Shown here: positions 21,420-33,609 of the stretch, piece by piece
Layout: every line of letters begins with the position of its first letter
How positions within the stretch are numbered: position 1 is the first letter of the stretch
Source of the DNA: Cytobacillus purgationiresistens
Lineage (GTDB): Bacteria > Bacillota > Bacilli > Bacillales > Cytobacillaceae
Length of the DNA: 64,000 nt
Assembly: GCF_030813235.1 (NCBI RefSeq)
Contig: NZ_JAUSUB010000004.1
Span: 186,001-250,000, forward strand
Direction: 5' to 3'
Notes under the pieces: model-generated
The model's input: the letters and a program-made list of their open reading frames with translations, nothing else
Databases searched by the model: none
Told to the model about the DNA's origin: nothing
Translations under genes and position numbers: made by a program

Positions 21420-22544
21420 TTAATCACCTTTAAAGGCTCTTTTTACTTTTGAAAAGAAACTTTCTTCCTGTTCTCCTTGAGGGGCTAGGCCGCTCACTTC
21501 AGCAAATTCTGAAAGCAACTGCTTTTGCTTTTCAGATAGCTTTGTAGGAGTAATAATTCTGATTAGGATATGCTGATCTCCAGTACCATATCCTCGTACA
21601 TTTGATACACCTTTGCCCTTCAGACGGAATTTCGTGCCTGTTTGTGTCCCTGCAGGTACCTTAAGCTTAACTTTACCGTAAAGGGTTGGTACTTCGACCT
21701 CATCACCAAGAGCTGCTTGAACGAATGTGATCGGCATTTCACAATAAATATCATCGCCATCTCTTTCAAAAAACTCATGAGAACGTACATGGAACACAAC
21801 ATAAAGATCTCCTGGAGGTCCACCGTTTATGCCTGGCTCACCTTGAGCACTCACGCGCAATTGCTGTCCATCATCAATGCCGGCTGGGATTTTAACGTGA
21901 ATTTTACGGCGCTTCTTCACTTTTCCGTCTCCGCCACAAGTAGAACATTTATGTTTGATCTGTTTTCCTGTACCATCACAATAATTACATGGTCTGCGGT
22001 TAACAATTTTACCAAAAGGCGTATTTTGCTCAACATTTATTTGGCCAGCACCATGACAATGACTACATGTATCTGCCTTTGTACCCGGTTTTGCTCCTGA
22101 TCCATCACAAGTTTCACATGTTTCTTCACGTGGAATCTCGATATCTGTTTCTTTACCGAATGCAGCATCCTCAAAGGATAATGTCATATTATATTGAAGA
22201 TCTGCACCTTGTCTTGGCGCATTTGGGTCACGGCGTCGTCCACCGCCTCCAAAGAATGTGCTGAATATATCTTCAAAGCCGCCAAAGCCTTCAAAACCGC
22301 CGCCGCCGCCTCCAAAACCTTGATTTGGATCGGTATGACCGAATTGATCGTAATGGGCCTTTTTCTGATCATCGCTTAACACTTCATAAGCTTCTTTTAC
22401 TTCTTTAAATTTTTGATCAGCATCTGCTTCTTTATTAATATCCGGATGAAACTTTTTGGATAGCTTCCGGTAAGCCTTTTTTATTTCATCCTTAGATGCA
22501 CTCTTACTCACTCCAAGGACTTCATAGTAATCCCTTTTATCCAT
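21420..22544 (-). CDS. dnaJ: Chaperone DnaJ
   Basis: Hsp40 co-chaperone that stimulates DnaK ATPase. 374 residues: J domain with HPD (about 33-35), Gly/Phe-rich linker (about 74-100), four CxxCxGxG zinc repeats ([32 protein letters not shown]), and C-terminal substrate domains. Start chosen at [12 protein letters not shown] behind GGGGAGTGGTAATC. Unlike a simple hrcA operon it is separated from dnaK by a strong terminator and a family-A repeat, and has its own candidate promoter. Confidence 0.97.
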   Translation of the reverse strand: MDKRDYYEVLGVSKSASKDEIKKAYRKLSKKFHPDINKEADADQKFKEVKEAYEVLSDDQKKAHYDQFGHTDPNQGFGGGGGGFEGFGGFEDIFSTFFGGGGRRRDPNAPRQGADLQYNMTLSFEDAAFGKETDIEIPREETCETCDGSGAKPGTKADTCSHCHGAGQINVEQNTPFGKIVNRRPCNYCDGTGKQIKHKCSTCGGDGKVKKRRKIHVKIPAGIDDGQQLRVSAQGEPGINGGPPGDLYVVFHVRSHEFFERDGDDIYCEMPITFVQAALGDEVEVPTLYGKVKLKVPAGTQTGTKFRLKGKGVSNVRGYGTGDQHILIRIITPTKLSEKQKQLLSEFAEVSGLAPQGEQEESFFSKVKRAFKGD

Positions 22545-22579
22545 GATTACCACTCCCCGATTCATTTCACATAAAATTT

Positions 22580-22609
22580 ATTGTATCATTCCTCAAACAG
22601 AAAACGCAA
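22580..22609 (-). promoter_or_regulatory. Candidate sigma-A promoter of dnaJ
   Basis: TTGCGT (22609-22604), 18-nt spacer, TACAAT (22585-22580) on the minus strand, about 36 nt before the dnaJ start. It would supply dnaJ-prmA-rsmE-mtaB beyond the dnaK terminator. There is no CIRCE here. Confidence 0.6.
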
Positions 22610-22616
22610 TAATAAA

Positions 22617-22736
22617 GAAAAGCGAAAAGGCCTCGACCTGCCCCGTCAAGCTTAAGACAAAGCGGCTGGTAGGTTTTTGCTTATTAGCTCTCGGACAGGT
22701 TGACTTAAGATCTCGAGGGGCTAGGCCCATTGTGAA
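22617..22736 (+). repeat. Intergenic repeat family A, copy between dnaK and dnaJ
   Basis: AAAAGCGAAAAGGCCTCGACCTGCCCCGTCAAGCTTAAGAC... ending GACTTAAGATCTCGAGGGGCTAGGCCC. Same orientation as the other copies. The region 22545-22871 holds only this element, the dnaJ promoter and the dnaK terminator. Confidence 0.8.
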
Positions 22737-22820
22737 AAGAAAAGTCGCTCGCCCATTATCCATCTTTCTTTCACTTCGCTTTCCTGTAGATAATTCTCTA
22801 CTTTTCGTTTATAAAAAATA

Positions 22821-22855
22821 AAAGCCAAAGCCAAGTGGAACCTGACTTTGACTTT
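22821..22855 (-). terminator. Strong terminator after dnaK
   Basis: On the minus strand AAAGTCAAAGTCAGG pairs along all 15 positions (with G-U wobbles) with CTTGGCTTTGGCTTT around TTCCA, followed by TATTTTTT. It should largely separate dnaK from dnaJ. Confidence 0.85.
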
Positions 22856-22871
22856 TTAAGACAATGTTTAT

Positions 22872-24734
<1,863 letters not shown>

Positions 24735-25355
24735 TTATTGATTCACTTTTACCATCGCTGGGCGAATGACTCTATCTTTCAACATATAACCCTTTTGAAA
24801 TTCCTCAACAACAATATTCGATTCAAACTGATCGTCTTCCACTTGCATCACCGCTTGATGGATATGAGGGTCAAACTCTTTCCCTACAGATTCAATTTGT
24901 TCTGCACCTTCTTTTTTCAAAGCTTCAACTAAACTGCGGTAAACCATTTCCATCCCTTGCTTTAAGGAATTAACTTGGTCATTGTCAGCTTGTGTTTGCA
25001 ATGCTCTTTCAAAATTATCGATTGCAGGCAATAAATCAGAGATTAGGCTTTGTGATCTATATTTTTCAGACGCTTCACGATCCAATTTAGCGCGGCGTCG
25101 GGAATTATCAAAATCAGCTTGAAGACGCAAATAACGATTTTCAGCATCAGCTAATTTGCTTTCCAATTCGGCTGTTTTCGCTTTTAAATCAGCTACCTCA
25201 GCAGTTTCCTCAGATTGTTCATTCGAATCTTCTGTATTCAGGTCAGCAGCTTCTTCAAATACTTCCTCAATCGTGTCATTTGTGTTTGCTTCATCTGTTG
25301 TTTGGTCCATCTCTTGATTCAATTCTTCTTTTAACTCATCTTTTTTCTCTGCCAA
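24735..25355 (-). CDS. grpE: Nucleotide exchange factor GrpE
   Basis: Releases ADP from DnaK. 206 residues with an acidic, Glu/Asp-rich N-terminus (about 1-65), long dimerising coiled coil ([20 protein letters not shown]), and beta domain ending [19 protein letters not shown] start ([12 protein letters not shown]) behind GGGAGGTGAAAAAA. The 24-nt gap to dnaK holds the dnaK ribosome site only. Confidence 0.96.
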   Translation of the reverse strand: MAEKKDELKEELNQEMDQTTDEANTNDTIEEVFEEAADLNTEDSNEQSEETAEVADLKAKTAELESKLADAENRYLRLQADFDNSRRRAKLDREASEKYRSQSLISDLLPAIDNFERALQTQADNDQVNSLKQGMEMVYRSLVEALKKEGAEQIESVGKEFDPHIHQAVMQVEDDQFESNIVVEEFQKGYMLKDRVIRPAMVKVNQ

Positions 25356-25460
25356 TTTTTTCACCTCCCTCAAATCATGTTGTTTAGTTTAAACCTTCGT
25401 GATATCACAGTTAAATGGGTGGAAAAGCTTGATTCCACCCATTAATCAATATCTCCAGGC

Positions 25461-26492
25461 TCACTCGTTCTGATACAGTTTTGAAAGCTCGATTGATAGT
25501 CCATTGCTTAAATATTGAAGCAGGCTAATCACTCGAGAATACTCCATTCTTGTTGGTCCAAGAATCGCAATGGTTCCCAATTGCTCTGCTCCTATTGAAT
25601 AACTTGCAGTAATCAAGCTGCAATGATCCATGGCAGAATTGTTATTCTCCCTGCCAATTTTCACACTTATCCCCGCTTCATTCTTACGCATAAGATCGTA
25701 AATGCCCTCTTCATGTTCAATCATATTTAACAAACCCTTTACCTTATCAAAATCATGGAATTCAGGCTGGCTTAATATGTTGGTCTTCCCGCCAAAAAAC
25801 AATTTTTCACTTGCTGGCATTTTGATGGTATCCACAATAGAACTGAGCATTAAATCATAATGATGGATATGCTGACGAAGCAGGACAGCGACCTCTTTAT
25901 AAATTTTGTTATTCAAACTTTCAAGCGCAACACCTGTTAAGCGGTCATTTAATATATTGACCATCTTTTCAATGTCTCCGGAGTCCATAGTTTCAGGCAA
26001 GTGAAACATGCGATTCTCTACATGCCCGGAATCAGTAACGATGATGGCAATGGCTGTGTGATCATTCAAAGGAATAATTTGTATTTTCTTTAATTTATTA
26101 TCTCTTACTGCTGGTCCTAATACAATAGAGGTATAGTTTGTCATTTCAGAAAGTATTTTTGCTGATTTTTGCACTACCTTTTCTAACTCATAGATTCTTT
26201 CAACAAAAATAGATTTAACCTGATGAACCTCCTGTTTATTCAACCGCTGTGGAGACAACAAATGATCCACATAATATCTATACCCTTTTTCGGAAGGAAT
26301 CCTCCCTGAAGAGGTGTGTGTCTTTTCAATAAATCCAAGCTCCTCTAAATCAGCCATCTCGTTCCTAATTGTCGCCGAGCTAAAAGAAATCTCACTTTTC
26401 TTGGACAAGCTTCTAGAACCCACCGGCTGTGCCGTTTGAATAAAATCATCAACAATTACTTGAAAGATCATTAATTGACGATCTGTTAACAC
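25461..26492 (-). CDS. hrcA: Heat-inducible transcription repressor HrcA
   Basis: Represses class I heat-shock genes by binding CIRCE; GroEL keeps it active. 343 residues, exactly the B. subtilis length from the GTG start ([17 protein letters not shown]), which has AGAGGTGATTACT before it. N-terminal winged helix with [18 protein letters not shown]-terminal GAF-like dimer domain. First gene of hrcA-grpE-dnaK. Confidence 0.97.
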   Translation of the reverse strand: MLTDRQLMIFQVIVDDFIQTAQPVGSRSLSKKSEISFSSATIRNEMADLEELGFIEKTHTSSGRIPSEKGYRYYVDHLLSPQRLNKQEVHQVKSIFVERIYELEKVVQKSAKILSEMTNYTSIVLGPAVRDNKLKKIQIIPLNDHTAIAIIVTDSGHVENRMFHLPETMDSGDIEKMVNILNDRLTGVALESLNNKIYKEVAVLLRQHIHHYDLMLSSIVDTIKMPASEKLFFGGKTNILSQPEFHDFDKVKGLLNMIEHEEGIYDLMRKNEAGISVKIGRENNNSAMDHCSLITASYSIGAEQLGTIAILGPTRMEYSRVISLLQYLSNGLSIELSKLYQNE

Positions 26493-26506
26493 AGTAATCA
26501 CCTCTG

Positions 26507-26533
26507 TTAGCACTCTTTGCTAACGAGTGCTAA
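26507..26533. promoter_or_regulatory. CIRCE operator
   Basis: TTAGCACTC, nine bases, GAGTGCTAA: a perfect 9-9-9 CIRCE inverted repeat, 14 nt before the hrcA start and downstream of the -10. Binding of HrcA here gives autoregulation and heat-shock control of grpE and dnaK. Confidence 0.97.
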
Positions 26534-26543
26534 ATCTACTAAT

Positions 26544-26572
26544 AAATTATCAAAACAATCGATGAGTGTCAA
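26544..26572 (-). promoter_or_regulatory. Sigma-A promoter of hrcA-grpE-dnaK
   Basis: TTGACA (26572-26567), 17 nt, TAATTT (26549-26544) on the minus strand, with CIRCE starting about 10 nt downstream, so the operator lies at the transcription start. Confidence 0.85.
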
Positions 26573-26603
26573 TCATTTGAGCATATTTATCTAGAGGAAC
26601 CCT

Positions 26604-27737
26604 TTACTTAATAAATGATTGAAAAACTTCATTCCCTAACAAATACCCTTTTCTAGTGAGCTTAATAGCATCTCCGTCTAGTTGTAAAAGTTGTTTCTCA
26701 ATATGTGTTTGAATTTCTTCACCAAAATATTGCATTGGATTGGCTGAAAATTTTTCTTCAAATCGGCTGATCGAAACACCTTTTATTTTACGAAGTCCAA
26801 GAAACATTTCCTCTTCCATTTGTTCGGCCTTTGTCGGTTTCTGTTCTTCGATAATCGGCAATTTCCCTTCTTTAAGAGGATCCATATATTTTTTCAGCGG
26901 ACCGTAATTAGAGCGCCGATATCCGTTTACATATCCGTGTGCACCAGCTCCAAATCCATAATACCATTCATTATCCCAATAGGTTAAATTATGCTTGCTC
27001 TCAAAACCAGGCTTGGCAAAATTACTGATTTCATATTGCTCAAATCCTTGTTTTTCCATTTCATCCATTAATGTTTCATACATCGCTGCTTCTGCGTCTT
27101 CACCCGGGGTTGGCAGTTTCCCTTTTCTCATTAAATTATAGAAGACCGTTTTTGGTTCTATGATGAGTGAATACCCTGAATAGTGCTGAATATCAAGTGT
27201 AAAGGAGGTAGCCAGCGTTTCTTTGAAATCTGCTAAGGTTTGACCAGGCAAACTATAAATTAAATCGATGCTAATATTTTCAAACCCTGCATTCTTTGCC
27301 GCTTCAATTGATTGAAAAACATCCTTCGCACGGTGAACTCTTCCAATTCGCTTTAAAAGCTCGTCATTAAAAGTTTGAACACCGAAGCTAATTCTGTTCA
27401 CACCTCCTGCACGGAGCAAAGAAAGCTTTTCAGCTGACAGATCTCCCGGGTTCGCTTCAAAGGTGTATTCAACGTCTTCGGCAAAAGGCATGTATTTATT
27501 AATCGTTGATAGCAATTTTTCTAGTTGCTGCACGTTTAAAGCGGTCGGTGTCCCTCCGCCAATAAAAATCGTTTTAAACTTTGTATATGGTGCATCCACT
27601 AATGTAAGCTCGATCTCTTTATCCAGGTAATCCAGATACTCATCAACCGGCTGCCCCTTCAAAAAGACTTTATTAAAATCACAATAATGGCAAATATGTT
27701 CGCAAAACGGAATATGAATATATGCCGCATTTATCAT
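26604..27737 (-). CDS. hemW: HemW-type radical SAM heme chaperone
   Basis: 377 residues. Radical-SAM motif CEHICHYC (CX3CX2C, about 12-19) followed by DFNK, as in HemW; true coproporphyrinogen oxidase HemN carries an extra Cys. HemW proteins bind heme and are proposed to deliver it to membrane enzymes. GGGTPTAL and the C-terminal HemN domain (EEMFLGLRKIKGVS) are present. Lies downstream of lepA with a repeat and terminator in between. Confidence 0.92.
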   Translation of the reverse strand: MINAAYIHIPFCEHICHYCDFNKVFLKGQPVDEYLDYLDKEIELTLVDAPYTKFKTIFIGGGTPTALNVQQLEKLLSTINKYMPFAEDVEYTFEANPGDLSAEKLSLLRAGGVNRISFGVQTFNDELLKRIGRVHRAKDVFQSIEAAKNAGFENISIDLIYSLPGQTLADFKETLATSFTLDIQHYSGYSLIIEPKTVFYNLMRKGKLPTPGEDAEAAMYETLMDEMEKQGFEQYEISNFAKPGFESKHNLTYWDNEWYYGFGAGAHGYVNGYRRSNYGPLKKYMDPLKEGKLPIIEEQKPTKAEQMEEEMFLGLRKIKGVSISRFEEKFSANPMQYFGEEIQTHIEKQLLQLDGDAIKLTRKGYLLGNEVFQSFIK

Positions 27738-27801
27738 TTCTACACAACCTTTATTATTTGAAGAGGATGTGAACTCTCCAATGAATTCTCATGGTAACTA
27801 A

Positions 27802-27926
27802 GAAAAGCGCTGGGCAACCTTGCTCAGCCTCAGGCATAGCATAAGACGTGCCAACAGAAAGGTGTTCTTTACCTTTCTGGGAGGATTGCTTAAAACCTCG
27901 AGAGGGCGACGCTGGTGCTAGACATT
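27802..27926 (+). repeat. Intergenic repeat family A, copy between lepA and hemW
   Basis: AAAAGCGCTGGGCAACCTTG...CATAAGACG...AGAAAGG/CCTTTCT inner stem...AAAACCTCGAGAGGG and GTGCTAGACA at the end. Same orientation as the others. The right arm is more diverged. Confidence 0.75.
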
Positions 27927-27965
27927 TTTCAAATTTAAAAAATCTATACTCAATATCTTATAAAC

Positions 27966-28013
27966 AAAAATAGGTTAGCGCATGCTTTATGAGAAAGCAT
28001 ACCTAACCTATTA
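27966..28013 (-). terminator. Terminator after lepA
   Basis: On the minus strand AATAGGTTAG...GCTTTCTCATAAAGC...CTAACCTATTTTTG: two stacked stems and a T-run, about 15 nt past the lepA stop. Confidence 0.85.
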
Positions 28014-28029
28014 TAACAAAGCAATTGAT

Positions 28030-29865
28030 TTACTTTTTAGGATTAGTATCATCCATTTTAAGGACGGCCATGAAGGCTTCTTGAGGCACTTCCACTGAAC
28101 CAACTTGCTTCATTCTCTTTTTACCTTCTTTTTGCTTTTCAAGCAATTTACGCTTACGGGAAATATCACCGCCGTAACACTTAGCCAATACGTTTTTACG
28201 AATCGCTTTAATCGTTGAACGTGCAACGATTTTTTGCCCAACTGCAGCTTGAATCGGCACTTCGAATTGCTGGCGCGGAATTAATTCCTTCAACTTTTCA
28301 ACAATGATCTTTCCACGTTCATAGGCAAACTCATTATGAACAATGAAACTTAATGCATCGACTTTTTCTGCGTTAAGAAGTATATCCATCTTCACTAGCT
28401 TAGATGGTTTGTACCCTATGAGCTCGTAATCAAAAGATGCATAACCTTTTGTATTGGATTTTAATTGATCAAAGAAATCATAAACGATTTCAGATAACGG
28501 AATTTCGTATGTGATATTCACACGGGTTTCATCCATATATTGCATATCAATAAAGTTCCCGCGCTTGATTTGACAAAGTTCCATAATCGCACCCACATAG
28601 TCATTCGGCGCCATCATAGTTGCTTTTACATACGGCTCTTCAATACGATCAATCTTTTGTGGATCTGGCATATTTGAAGGGTTATCCACCTTTACTTCGG
28701 TTCCATCTGTTAAAACAACATCGTATATAACACTTGGAGCCGTTGTAATCAAGTCAATCTTAAACTCTCGTTCGATTCGTTCTTGAATAATCTCCATATG
28801 AAGTAATCCAAGGAAGCCGCAGCGAAAACCGAAGCCCAATGCTTGAGAAGTTTCGGGCTCAAACTGAAGCGCGGAATCATTTAATTCAAGCTTCTCTAGC
28901 GCTTCACGCAAATCATTGAATTTGGCGCTATCAATCGGGTATAGACCGCAATAAACCATCGGATTCATTTTTCGGTAACCAGAAAGAGGTTCAATTGCTC
29001 CATTCCTCGCACTGGTAATTGTATCCCCTACTCGTGTATCTCCTACGTTTTTAATTGCCGCAGTCAAAAAGCCTACATCACCAACGGAAAGTTCATCGAG
29101 CGGAGTGGACTTTGGTGTGAAAACACCAACTTCAGTTACTTCAAACTCCTTGCCTGTTGCCATCATTCTAACTTTATCGCCGACCTTCACTGTCCCTTCG
29201 ACTACGCGAATATAGGCAACAACTCCACGATAAGCATCATAAAGAGAATCAAAAATGAGCGCTTTTAGCGGGCCTTCAGGATCACCAATCGGTGCGGGCA
29301 CTTTCTCCACAACTTGTTCAAGAATATCTTCAATACCGATACCTGCTTTAGCGGACGTTAATACCGCCTCTGAAGCATCAAGTCCGATCACTTCCTCAAT
29401 TTCATTACGAACACGCTCTGGATCCGCACTTGGGAGGTCAATCTTATTAATAATTGGCAAAATTTCCAAGTTATTATCAATCGCTAAATAAACATTAGCC
29501 AATGTCTGAGCTTCAATCCCTTGCGCAGCATCCACTACTAATATTGCACCTTCACAGGCAGCAAGGCTTCTTGAAACTTCATATGTAAAATCAACATGCC
29601 CCGGTGTATCAATTAAATGAAAAGTATAAACTTCCCCGTCCTTGGCCTTATATTTTAATTGAACCGAGTTTAATTTAATCGTTATACCCCGTTCTCTTTC
29701 AAGGTCCATGGAATCCAAGAGCTGATTCTTCATCTCCCTGGATGTTAAAGCATTGGTTTTCTCAAGAATCCGATCAGCCAGGGTAGATTTACCGTGATCG
29801 ATATGAGCAATGATAGAAAAATTCCGTATCTTGGATTGCCTATTAAGTCTCTCTTCTCTGTTCAT
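28030..29865 (-). CDS. lepA: Elongation factor 4 (LepA)
   Basis: Ribosome-associated GTPase (back-translocase / initiation-fidelity factor). 611 residues: G1 AHIDHGKS (about 19-26), G3 DTPGHVDF, G4 NKID, domains II-IV and the LepA-specific C-terminal domain ([20 protein letters not shown]). Preceded by its own promoter; downstream of yqxA but separated by a terminator. Confidence 0.97.
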   Translation of the reverse strand: MNREERLNRQSKIRNFSIIAHIDHGKSTLADRILEKTNALTSREMKNQLLDSMDLERERGITIKLNSVQLKYKAKDGEVYTFHLIDTPGHVDFTYEVSRSLAACEGAILVVDAAQGIEAQTLANVYLAIDNNLEILPIINKIDLPSADPERVRNEIEEVIGLDASEAVLTSAKAGIGIEDILEQVVEKVPAPIGDPEGPLKALIFDSLYDAYRGVVAYIRVVEGTVKVGDKVRMMATGKEFEVTEVGVFTPKSTPLDELSVGDVGFLTAAIKNVGDTRVGDTITSARNGAIEPLSGYRKMNPMVYCGLYPIDSAKFNDLREALEKLELNDSALQFEPETSQALGFGFRCGFLGLLHMEIIQERIEREFKIDLITTAPSVIYDVVLTDGTEVKVDNPSNMPDPQKIDRIEEPYVKATMMAPNDYVGAIMELCQIKRGNFIDMQYMDETRVNITYEIPLSEIVYDFFDQLKSNTKGYASFDYELIGYKPSKLVKMDILLNAEKVDALSFIVHNEFAYERGKIIVEKLKELIPRQQFEVPIQAAVGQKIVARSTIKAIRKNVLAKCYGGDISRKRKLLEKQKEGKKRMKQVGSVEVPQEAFMAVLKMDDTNPKK

Positions 29866-30043
29866 GAATTATATTTCACTCCTATATTAAAGCGCAGTGC
29901 GTCTCATCATCCTTATGGTCACTCATCAATGGTTTTTTACTCTTTAAAAATCCCACAAAAAGGAGTCACCTAAGACGCTAAAAGCTAAAAATCCCTCTAT
30001 CTGTAAGTTAATAGAATCCTGTTTATATTAAAAACATAGCGAT

Positions 30044-30072
30044 ACTATAGTATCTTACATTGAGCAAGTCTA
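30044..30072 (-). promoter_or_regulatory. Candidate sigma-A promoter of lepA
   Basis: TAGACT (30072-30067), 17 nt, TATAGT (30049-30044) on the minus strand. The -10 lies inside a 14-bp perfect palindrome GATACTATAGTATC (30041-30054) that could be an operator. The rest of the gap 29866-30212 shows no ORF or repeat. Confidence 0.5.
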
Positions 30073-30212
30073 TACTCTACATCGTTACACATTCCCTAAT
30101 AGAGAACATACATATTGTAGATTATATCAGTACCCAAAGGAAGATTCAACGCTTATCCGATTAGGAGAGAAATCGCTCAGCCGTTCTTGCCTCGACGTTT
30201 TGTTCATAAAAA

Positions 30213-30246
30213 GAGAAATAGCGACCTCCATTCGTCGCTATTTCTC
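30213..30246 (-). terminator. Terminator after yqxA
   Basis: GAGAAATAGCGAC/GTCGCTATTTCTC with TTTTT on the minus strand. The upstream arm includes the last codons and stop of yqxA. Confidence 0.85.
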
Positions 30247-30591
30247 CTGTATAAGCTCACTGATATAATTAATCCCCTTTTCTGTAAGTGAGCGTGTTCC
30301 CTCGGATAGTCCTTTTCCTAAGGATGAAAAGAAGTTATAAACTTGCATCTTTTCTAATTGATCCTTTTTCCCTTCTAAATCATGACTTGAAACGTCCTCG
30401 CCTAGTATCGCCGCTTGTAATTCACCATCTGCAGTCTCCCCAACAGTCAAAGCGCTTTTATATGCCGGATCCTCGTAGCCTCTCATATTGTGTATGCCGT
30501 CATTGGCTTTTTGCATCCCGAAGAGAACAGATACAAACATCAGTGCAATAAGGCAGGAAAGCTTAAACATAAACATCTTCATGGTTATCAC
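30238..30591 (-). CDS. yqxA: YqxA-type protein (DUF3679)
   Basis: 117 residues with an N-terminal membrane segment (FKLSCLIALMFVSVLFGMQ, about 8-26), a G(I/M)HNMRGYEDPAY motif, and a helical C-terminus. Position downstream of spoIIP and upstream of lepA is that of yqxA. Function unknown; operon with gpr-spoIIP suggests forespore or sporulation timing. Confidence 0.8.
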   Translation of the reverse strand: MITMKMFMFKLSCLIALMFVSVLFGMQKANDGIHNMRGYEDPAYKSALTVGETADGELQAAILGEDVSSHDLEGKKDQLEKMQVYNFFSSLGKGLSEGTRSLTEKGINYISELIQEK

Positions 30592-30602
30592 CTAACATTC
30601 AT

Positions 30603-31805
30603 TTATTCTTTATCTGCTTTCTGTTCTGCCGACTGATTAACTTCCTCTGCTTGCCAATAGTATTCGCTGATAACTTCAGCCAGCGCTTCAGCTGAACGAT
30701 CAAGCTCCTCATAGGTGTTATCCAAGCCGCCAAATTCAATTAAAATAGCCTTATCTGATAAGTCCTGGTTAAACTTGCCGTTTGTCCCTTTTCCTTCTTT
30801 CGTAAAACTCCCTCTGCTGACACCTTTATATTTTTTCTGCAGCCTTTGATGCAATTCATTAGCGAATTGTAAATTCTTTTCATAATTTACATGTTCGCCG
30901 CCAACAACAAAAGCCAGCTTTGCGTAATTTTTACCATCTAATTTTTTTGTCGTTGCTTCCTTTCTTTTTGAATCCCGGTGGATATCAATCAGATAGGTTA
31001 AATCACGCTGCGAAGAGACTGCCGCCTCCACTACCTTTCTAGATTCCTGATAAGAATAACCGTATGTCAGTCCTTTTTTACTTAGATTGGCTTGAACATC
31101 CGTTTTTTCGACAACAGTGCCGATGCCTTTACCCTCCAAGGCCTCCTGCAGCTTATCTCCGATTTTAGTCACATTCATTTCTGGATGATAGGCACCATCA
31201 GGATTGTCCACTCCCTTTAGATAAGGAAGATAGGCTTCAGTATTATGTGTGAAATAAATATAAGCCACCTTTTTATCACCTGTCGTCATTGCTGGAGTTT
31301 GTTCTTTATTTGTATCACTAGGTTCATTCTTCACCTCTGCTGTATTAACAGCTTGTTCATTTGCTTGTAACACTTCAAGCGTAGGGGAAGACTCTATTGG
31401 CATATTTGTGTAGTCTGTTCCTTCTCCAGCAACAATTATCTCGCTATCGAAAATAGTTAACGCAGGCAATTCTCTTCCAAAAAGGCTTCGGGGATCATCG
31501 AAGCTAATATTGGTCGATAATTGAAATAACGCACTCACTACACTTGGTGCTTCTGTTTTTTCCTCAATACTCTGAAGAAAATAATGATTTTCCCAGCCAA
31601 ACAATTTATAGAGCATGTCTCCTGTCATAGACTTGGCTGCCGTATTGACAGAAGATGAGGATATTCTATATTCCGGCTTCAAGGTAGTTAACGCTCCGCT
31701 GATCGAAAATATCATGAACAAAAATAATAAAAATCCAATTAATCCTTTTACCAAGCTTGTCCACTGCACCTCAATCAACAATCCACTTTGTTTCAGGGTT
31801 TTCAC
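30603..31805 (-). CDS. spoIIP: Stage II sporulation protein P
   Basis: Amidase/endopeptidase of the DMP (SpoIID-M-P) complex that thins septal peptidoglycan for engulfment. 400 residues, one membrane anchor (LVKGLIGFLLFLFMIFSI, about 18-36), variable linker, then catalytic domain with FTHNTEAYLP, DIHRDSKR and LIEFGGLDNT. GTG start behind AGAGGTGAACGC; seven codons further upstream lack a site. 72 nt after gpr. Confidence 0.95.
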   Translation of the reverse strand: MKTLKQSGLLIEVQWTSLVKGLIGFLLFLFMIFSISGALTTLKPEYRISSSSVNTAAKSMTGDMLYKLFGWENHYFLQSIEEKTEAPSVVSALFQLSTNISFDDPRSLFGRELPALTIFDSEIIVAGEGTDYTNMPIESSPTLEVLQANEQAVNTAEVKNEPSDTNKEQTPAMTTGDKKVAYIYFTHNTEAYLPYLKGVDNPDGAYHPEMNVTKIGDKLQEALEGKGIGTVVEKTDVQANLSKKGLTYGYSYQESRKVVEAAVSSQRDLTYLIDIHRDSKRKEATTKKLDGKNYAKLAFVVGGEHVNYEKNLQFANELHQRLQKKYKGVSRGSFTKEGKGTNGKFNQDLSDKAILIEFGGLDNTYEELDRSAEALAEVISEYYWQAEEVNQSAEQKADKE

Positions 31806-31877
31806 GCGTTCACCTCTATCCCGCAAGTCTAGTAAATCCTATGACTTTACTAGAGATGATAGAACCAATAATCTTTT

Positions 31878-32996
31878 TTATCTCGTATAAAAACCTGCGT
31901 TATCTTGATTCACACTTTTATGAAGTGCTGCATTAAGACCGCTCGCAAGAAGGTTTGCCATATCTTCAATAAAGACATCTACTTCTTTCGGTGTGACCAT
32001 CAAGTTATGACCGATTGGTGAAAGCACCTCATAAATGAGCTTTCGCTTTTCTTCCTCTGGCAAAGTACCCACTATTCCTAAAAATGTTTGCCGCTGCTCT
32101 TCTTCAGGCAGATCCTCATCTGTAAGCTTTCGCTTTTCTCCAAAGTTCATGCCAGCAGGCGCCAGAGCTCTAGATGGTTTATCCCCTTCACGAAGCTCTT
32201 TTCCGAAATGTTTTAAAATGAAATCAATCGTATCACTCGTAATAGAAACCGCATCCACAACGGTTGGAACTCCGATTGCGATAACTGGAATCCCCAAGGT
32301 TTCTTTGCTTATTTCCTTACGCTTATTCCCTACCCCGGATCCCGGGTGAATACCTGTATCAGAGATTTGAATAGTAGAATTAACTCTTTCAATCGACCTT
32401 GCAGCTAAGGCATCTACCACGATTACAAAATCAGGCTTTGTTTTCTCCACAATCCCAAATAAAATATCACTCGTTTCAATACCTGTCAGTCCCATTACTC
32501 CAGGAGCGATCGCACTTACCGGTCTGTATCCTTCTTCTACATTTTCTGGCTGCAATTCATAGAGATGGCGGGTGATTAAGAGATTTTCACATACTTCTGG
32601 TCCCAAAGCATCTGGAGTTACATTCCAATTTCCTAATCCAACAACCAAACAAGAAGCCGTTTCATTTATCCCAATCTGTTTAATGAACTGTGCCATTTCT
32701 TGCGCAAACACCTTCTCAACTTGCAATTGAAGGTCCGTATCTTGCTGTCTGATACCTAAAACCTCGAGTGTTAAATATTTCCCTTCTTTTTTTCCTAATA
32801 GTTCTGCACCTTGTGCAGTGACTTCCACAAAAGAAACTTTTATTCCATTTTCATCTTTTTCTTTTATGATGACACCTTCCATTTGTGATTGGTTTTCCTC
32901 CTTGTGGATACCCCTTTCTTCCAAAATCAATTCTCTTGCTTCCACTGCTAAATCCGTTCTAATCGCATATTTACTTAAATCTAAAGGTTCTTTCAT
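31878..32996 (-). CDS. gpr: Germination protease GPR
   Basis: Degrades small acid-soluble spore proteins during germination. 372 residues, aspartic-type family A25. N-terminal propeptide ([20 protein letters not shown]) contains the autocleavage region; [16 protein letters not shown] and DALAARS are core motifs. Upstream of spoIIP as in B. subtilis. No clear sigma-G promoter could be picked by eye in 32997-33190. Confidence 0.96.
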   Translation of the reverse strand: MKEPLDLSKYAIRTDLAVEARELILEERGIHKEENQSQMEGVIIKEKDENGIKVSFVEVTAQGAELLGKKEGKYLTLEVLGIRQQDTDLQLQVEKVFAQEMAQFIKQIGINETASCLVVGLGNWNVTPDALGPEVCENLLITRHLYELQPENVEEGYRPVSAIAPGVMGLTGIETSDILFGIVEKTKPDFVIVVDALAARSIERVNSTIQISDTGIHPGSGVGNKRKEISKETLGIPVIAIGVPTVVDAVSITSDTIDFILKHFGKELREGDKPSRALAPAGMNFGEKRKLTDEDLPEEEQRQTFLGIVGTLPEEEKRKLIYEVLSPIGHNLMVTPKEVDVFIEDMANLLASGLNAALHKSVNQDNAGFYTR

Positions 32997-33190
32997 CGAT
33001 AGCCCTCACATTCGATTTTGTCTTCTATGGAATTTAATAAATAGAAAATACAGTTATTTTTAGCTTTACCTTTTTCGACCAAAAACATTCATGAATATCC
33101 AGAAGAAAAACAAGAGACTCTTTGTAAATTAGAAAGGTGAGTATTGCATTATCGGTGCGTGTTTGATAAAATATCACTTGTTCTTAATAA

Positions 33191-33220
33191 TTGTTAATGA
33201 ATGCGAAAGTCGGGTATATA
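33191..33220 (+). promoter_or_regulatory. Candidate rpsT promoter
   Basis: TTGTTA (33191-33196), 18 nt, TATATA (33215-33220), overlapping a second TATAAT at 33219-33224. Only 30 nt from the rpsT ribosome site. Spacing to the better -10 is too long, so the exact hexamers are uncertain. Confidence 0.45.
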
Positions 33221-33254
33221 TAATCTCGATGCTTTTTTGTAGGAGGTGAATGGA

Positions 33255-33521
33255 ATGCCAAACATTAAATCTGCTATCAAACGTGTAAAAACAAGCGAAG
33301 CTCGTAAAGCACACAACGTAACAGTTAAATCTAACATGCGCTCTGCAGTTAAAAAAGTTGAAGCTGGTATCGTTAATAACGACGCTACTGCAGCAACAGA
33401 AAACTTTGCACTTGCATCAAGCAAACTTGATAAAGCCGCTGCGAAAGGACTTATCCATAAAAACGCTGCAGCTCGTAAAAAATCTCGTTTAATGAAAAAA
33501 ATGAACTCTTTAAACGCATAA
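33255..33521 (+). CDS. rpsT: 30S ribosomal protein S20
   Basis: 88-residue, Lys/Ala-rich bS20. Start at [19 protein letters not shown] behind GGAGGTGAATGGA. Plus-strand, divergent from gpr. Confidence 0.97.
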   Translation: MPNIKSAIKRVKTSEARKAHNVTVKSNMRSAVKKVEAGIVNNDATAATENFALASSKLDKAAAKGLIHKNAAARKKSRLMKKMNSLNA

Positions 33522-33536
33522 TTTTAAAGATTCACG

Positions 33537-33566
33537 GCTATCTGAACTCGGATAGCCTTTTTATTT
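33537..33566 (+). terminator. Terminator after rpsT
   Basis: GGCTATC, loop TGAACTC, GGATAGCC then TTTTTATTTT, 15 nt past the rpsT stop. Confidence 0.9.
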
Positions 33567-33609
33567 TGCCTTGAAAACTGAAAGGCGGAAGGACCTCATT
33601 CAACCACCT

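Noticed and set aside
22543-22821. 92-codon plus-strand ORF
   Set aside because: Runs through a family-A repeat and the dnaJ promoter; no ribosome site.
32997-33190. Sigma-G promoter for gpr
   Set aside because: No pair of elements matching the -35 and -10 consensus at proper spacing was found by eye.
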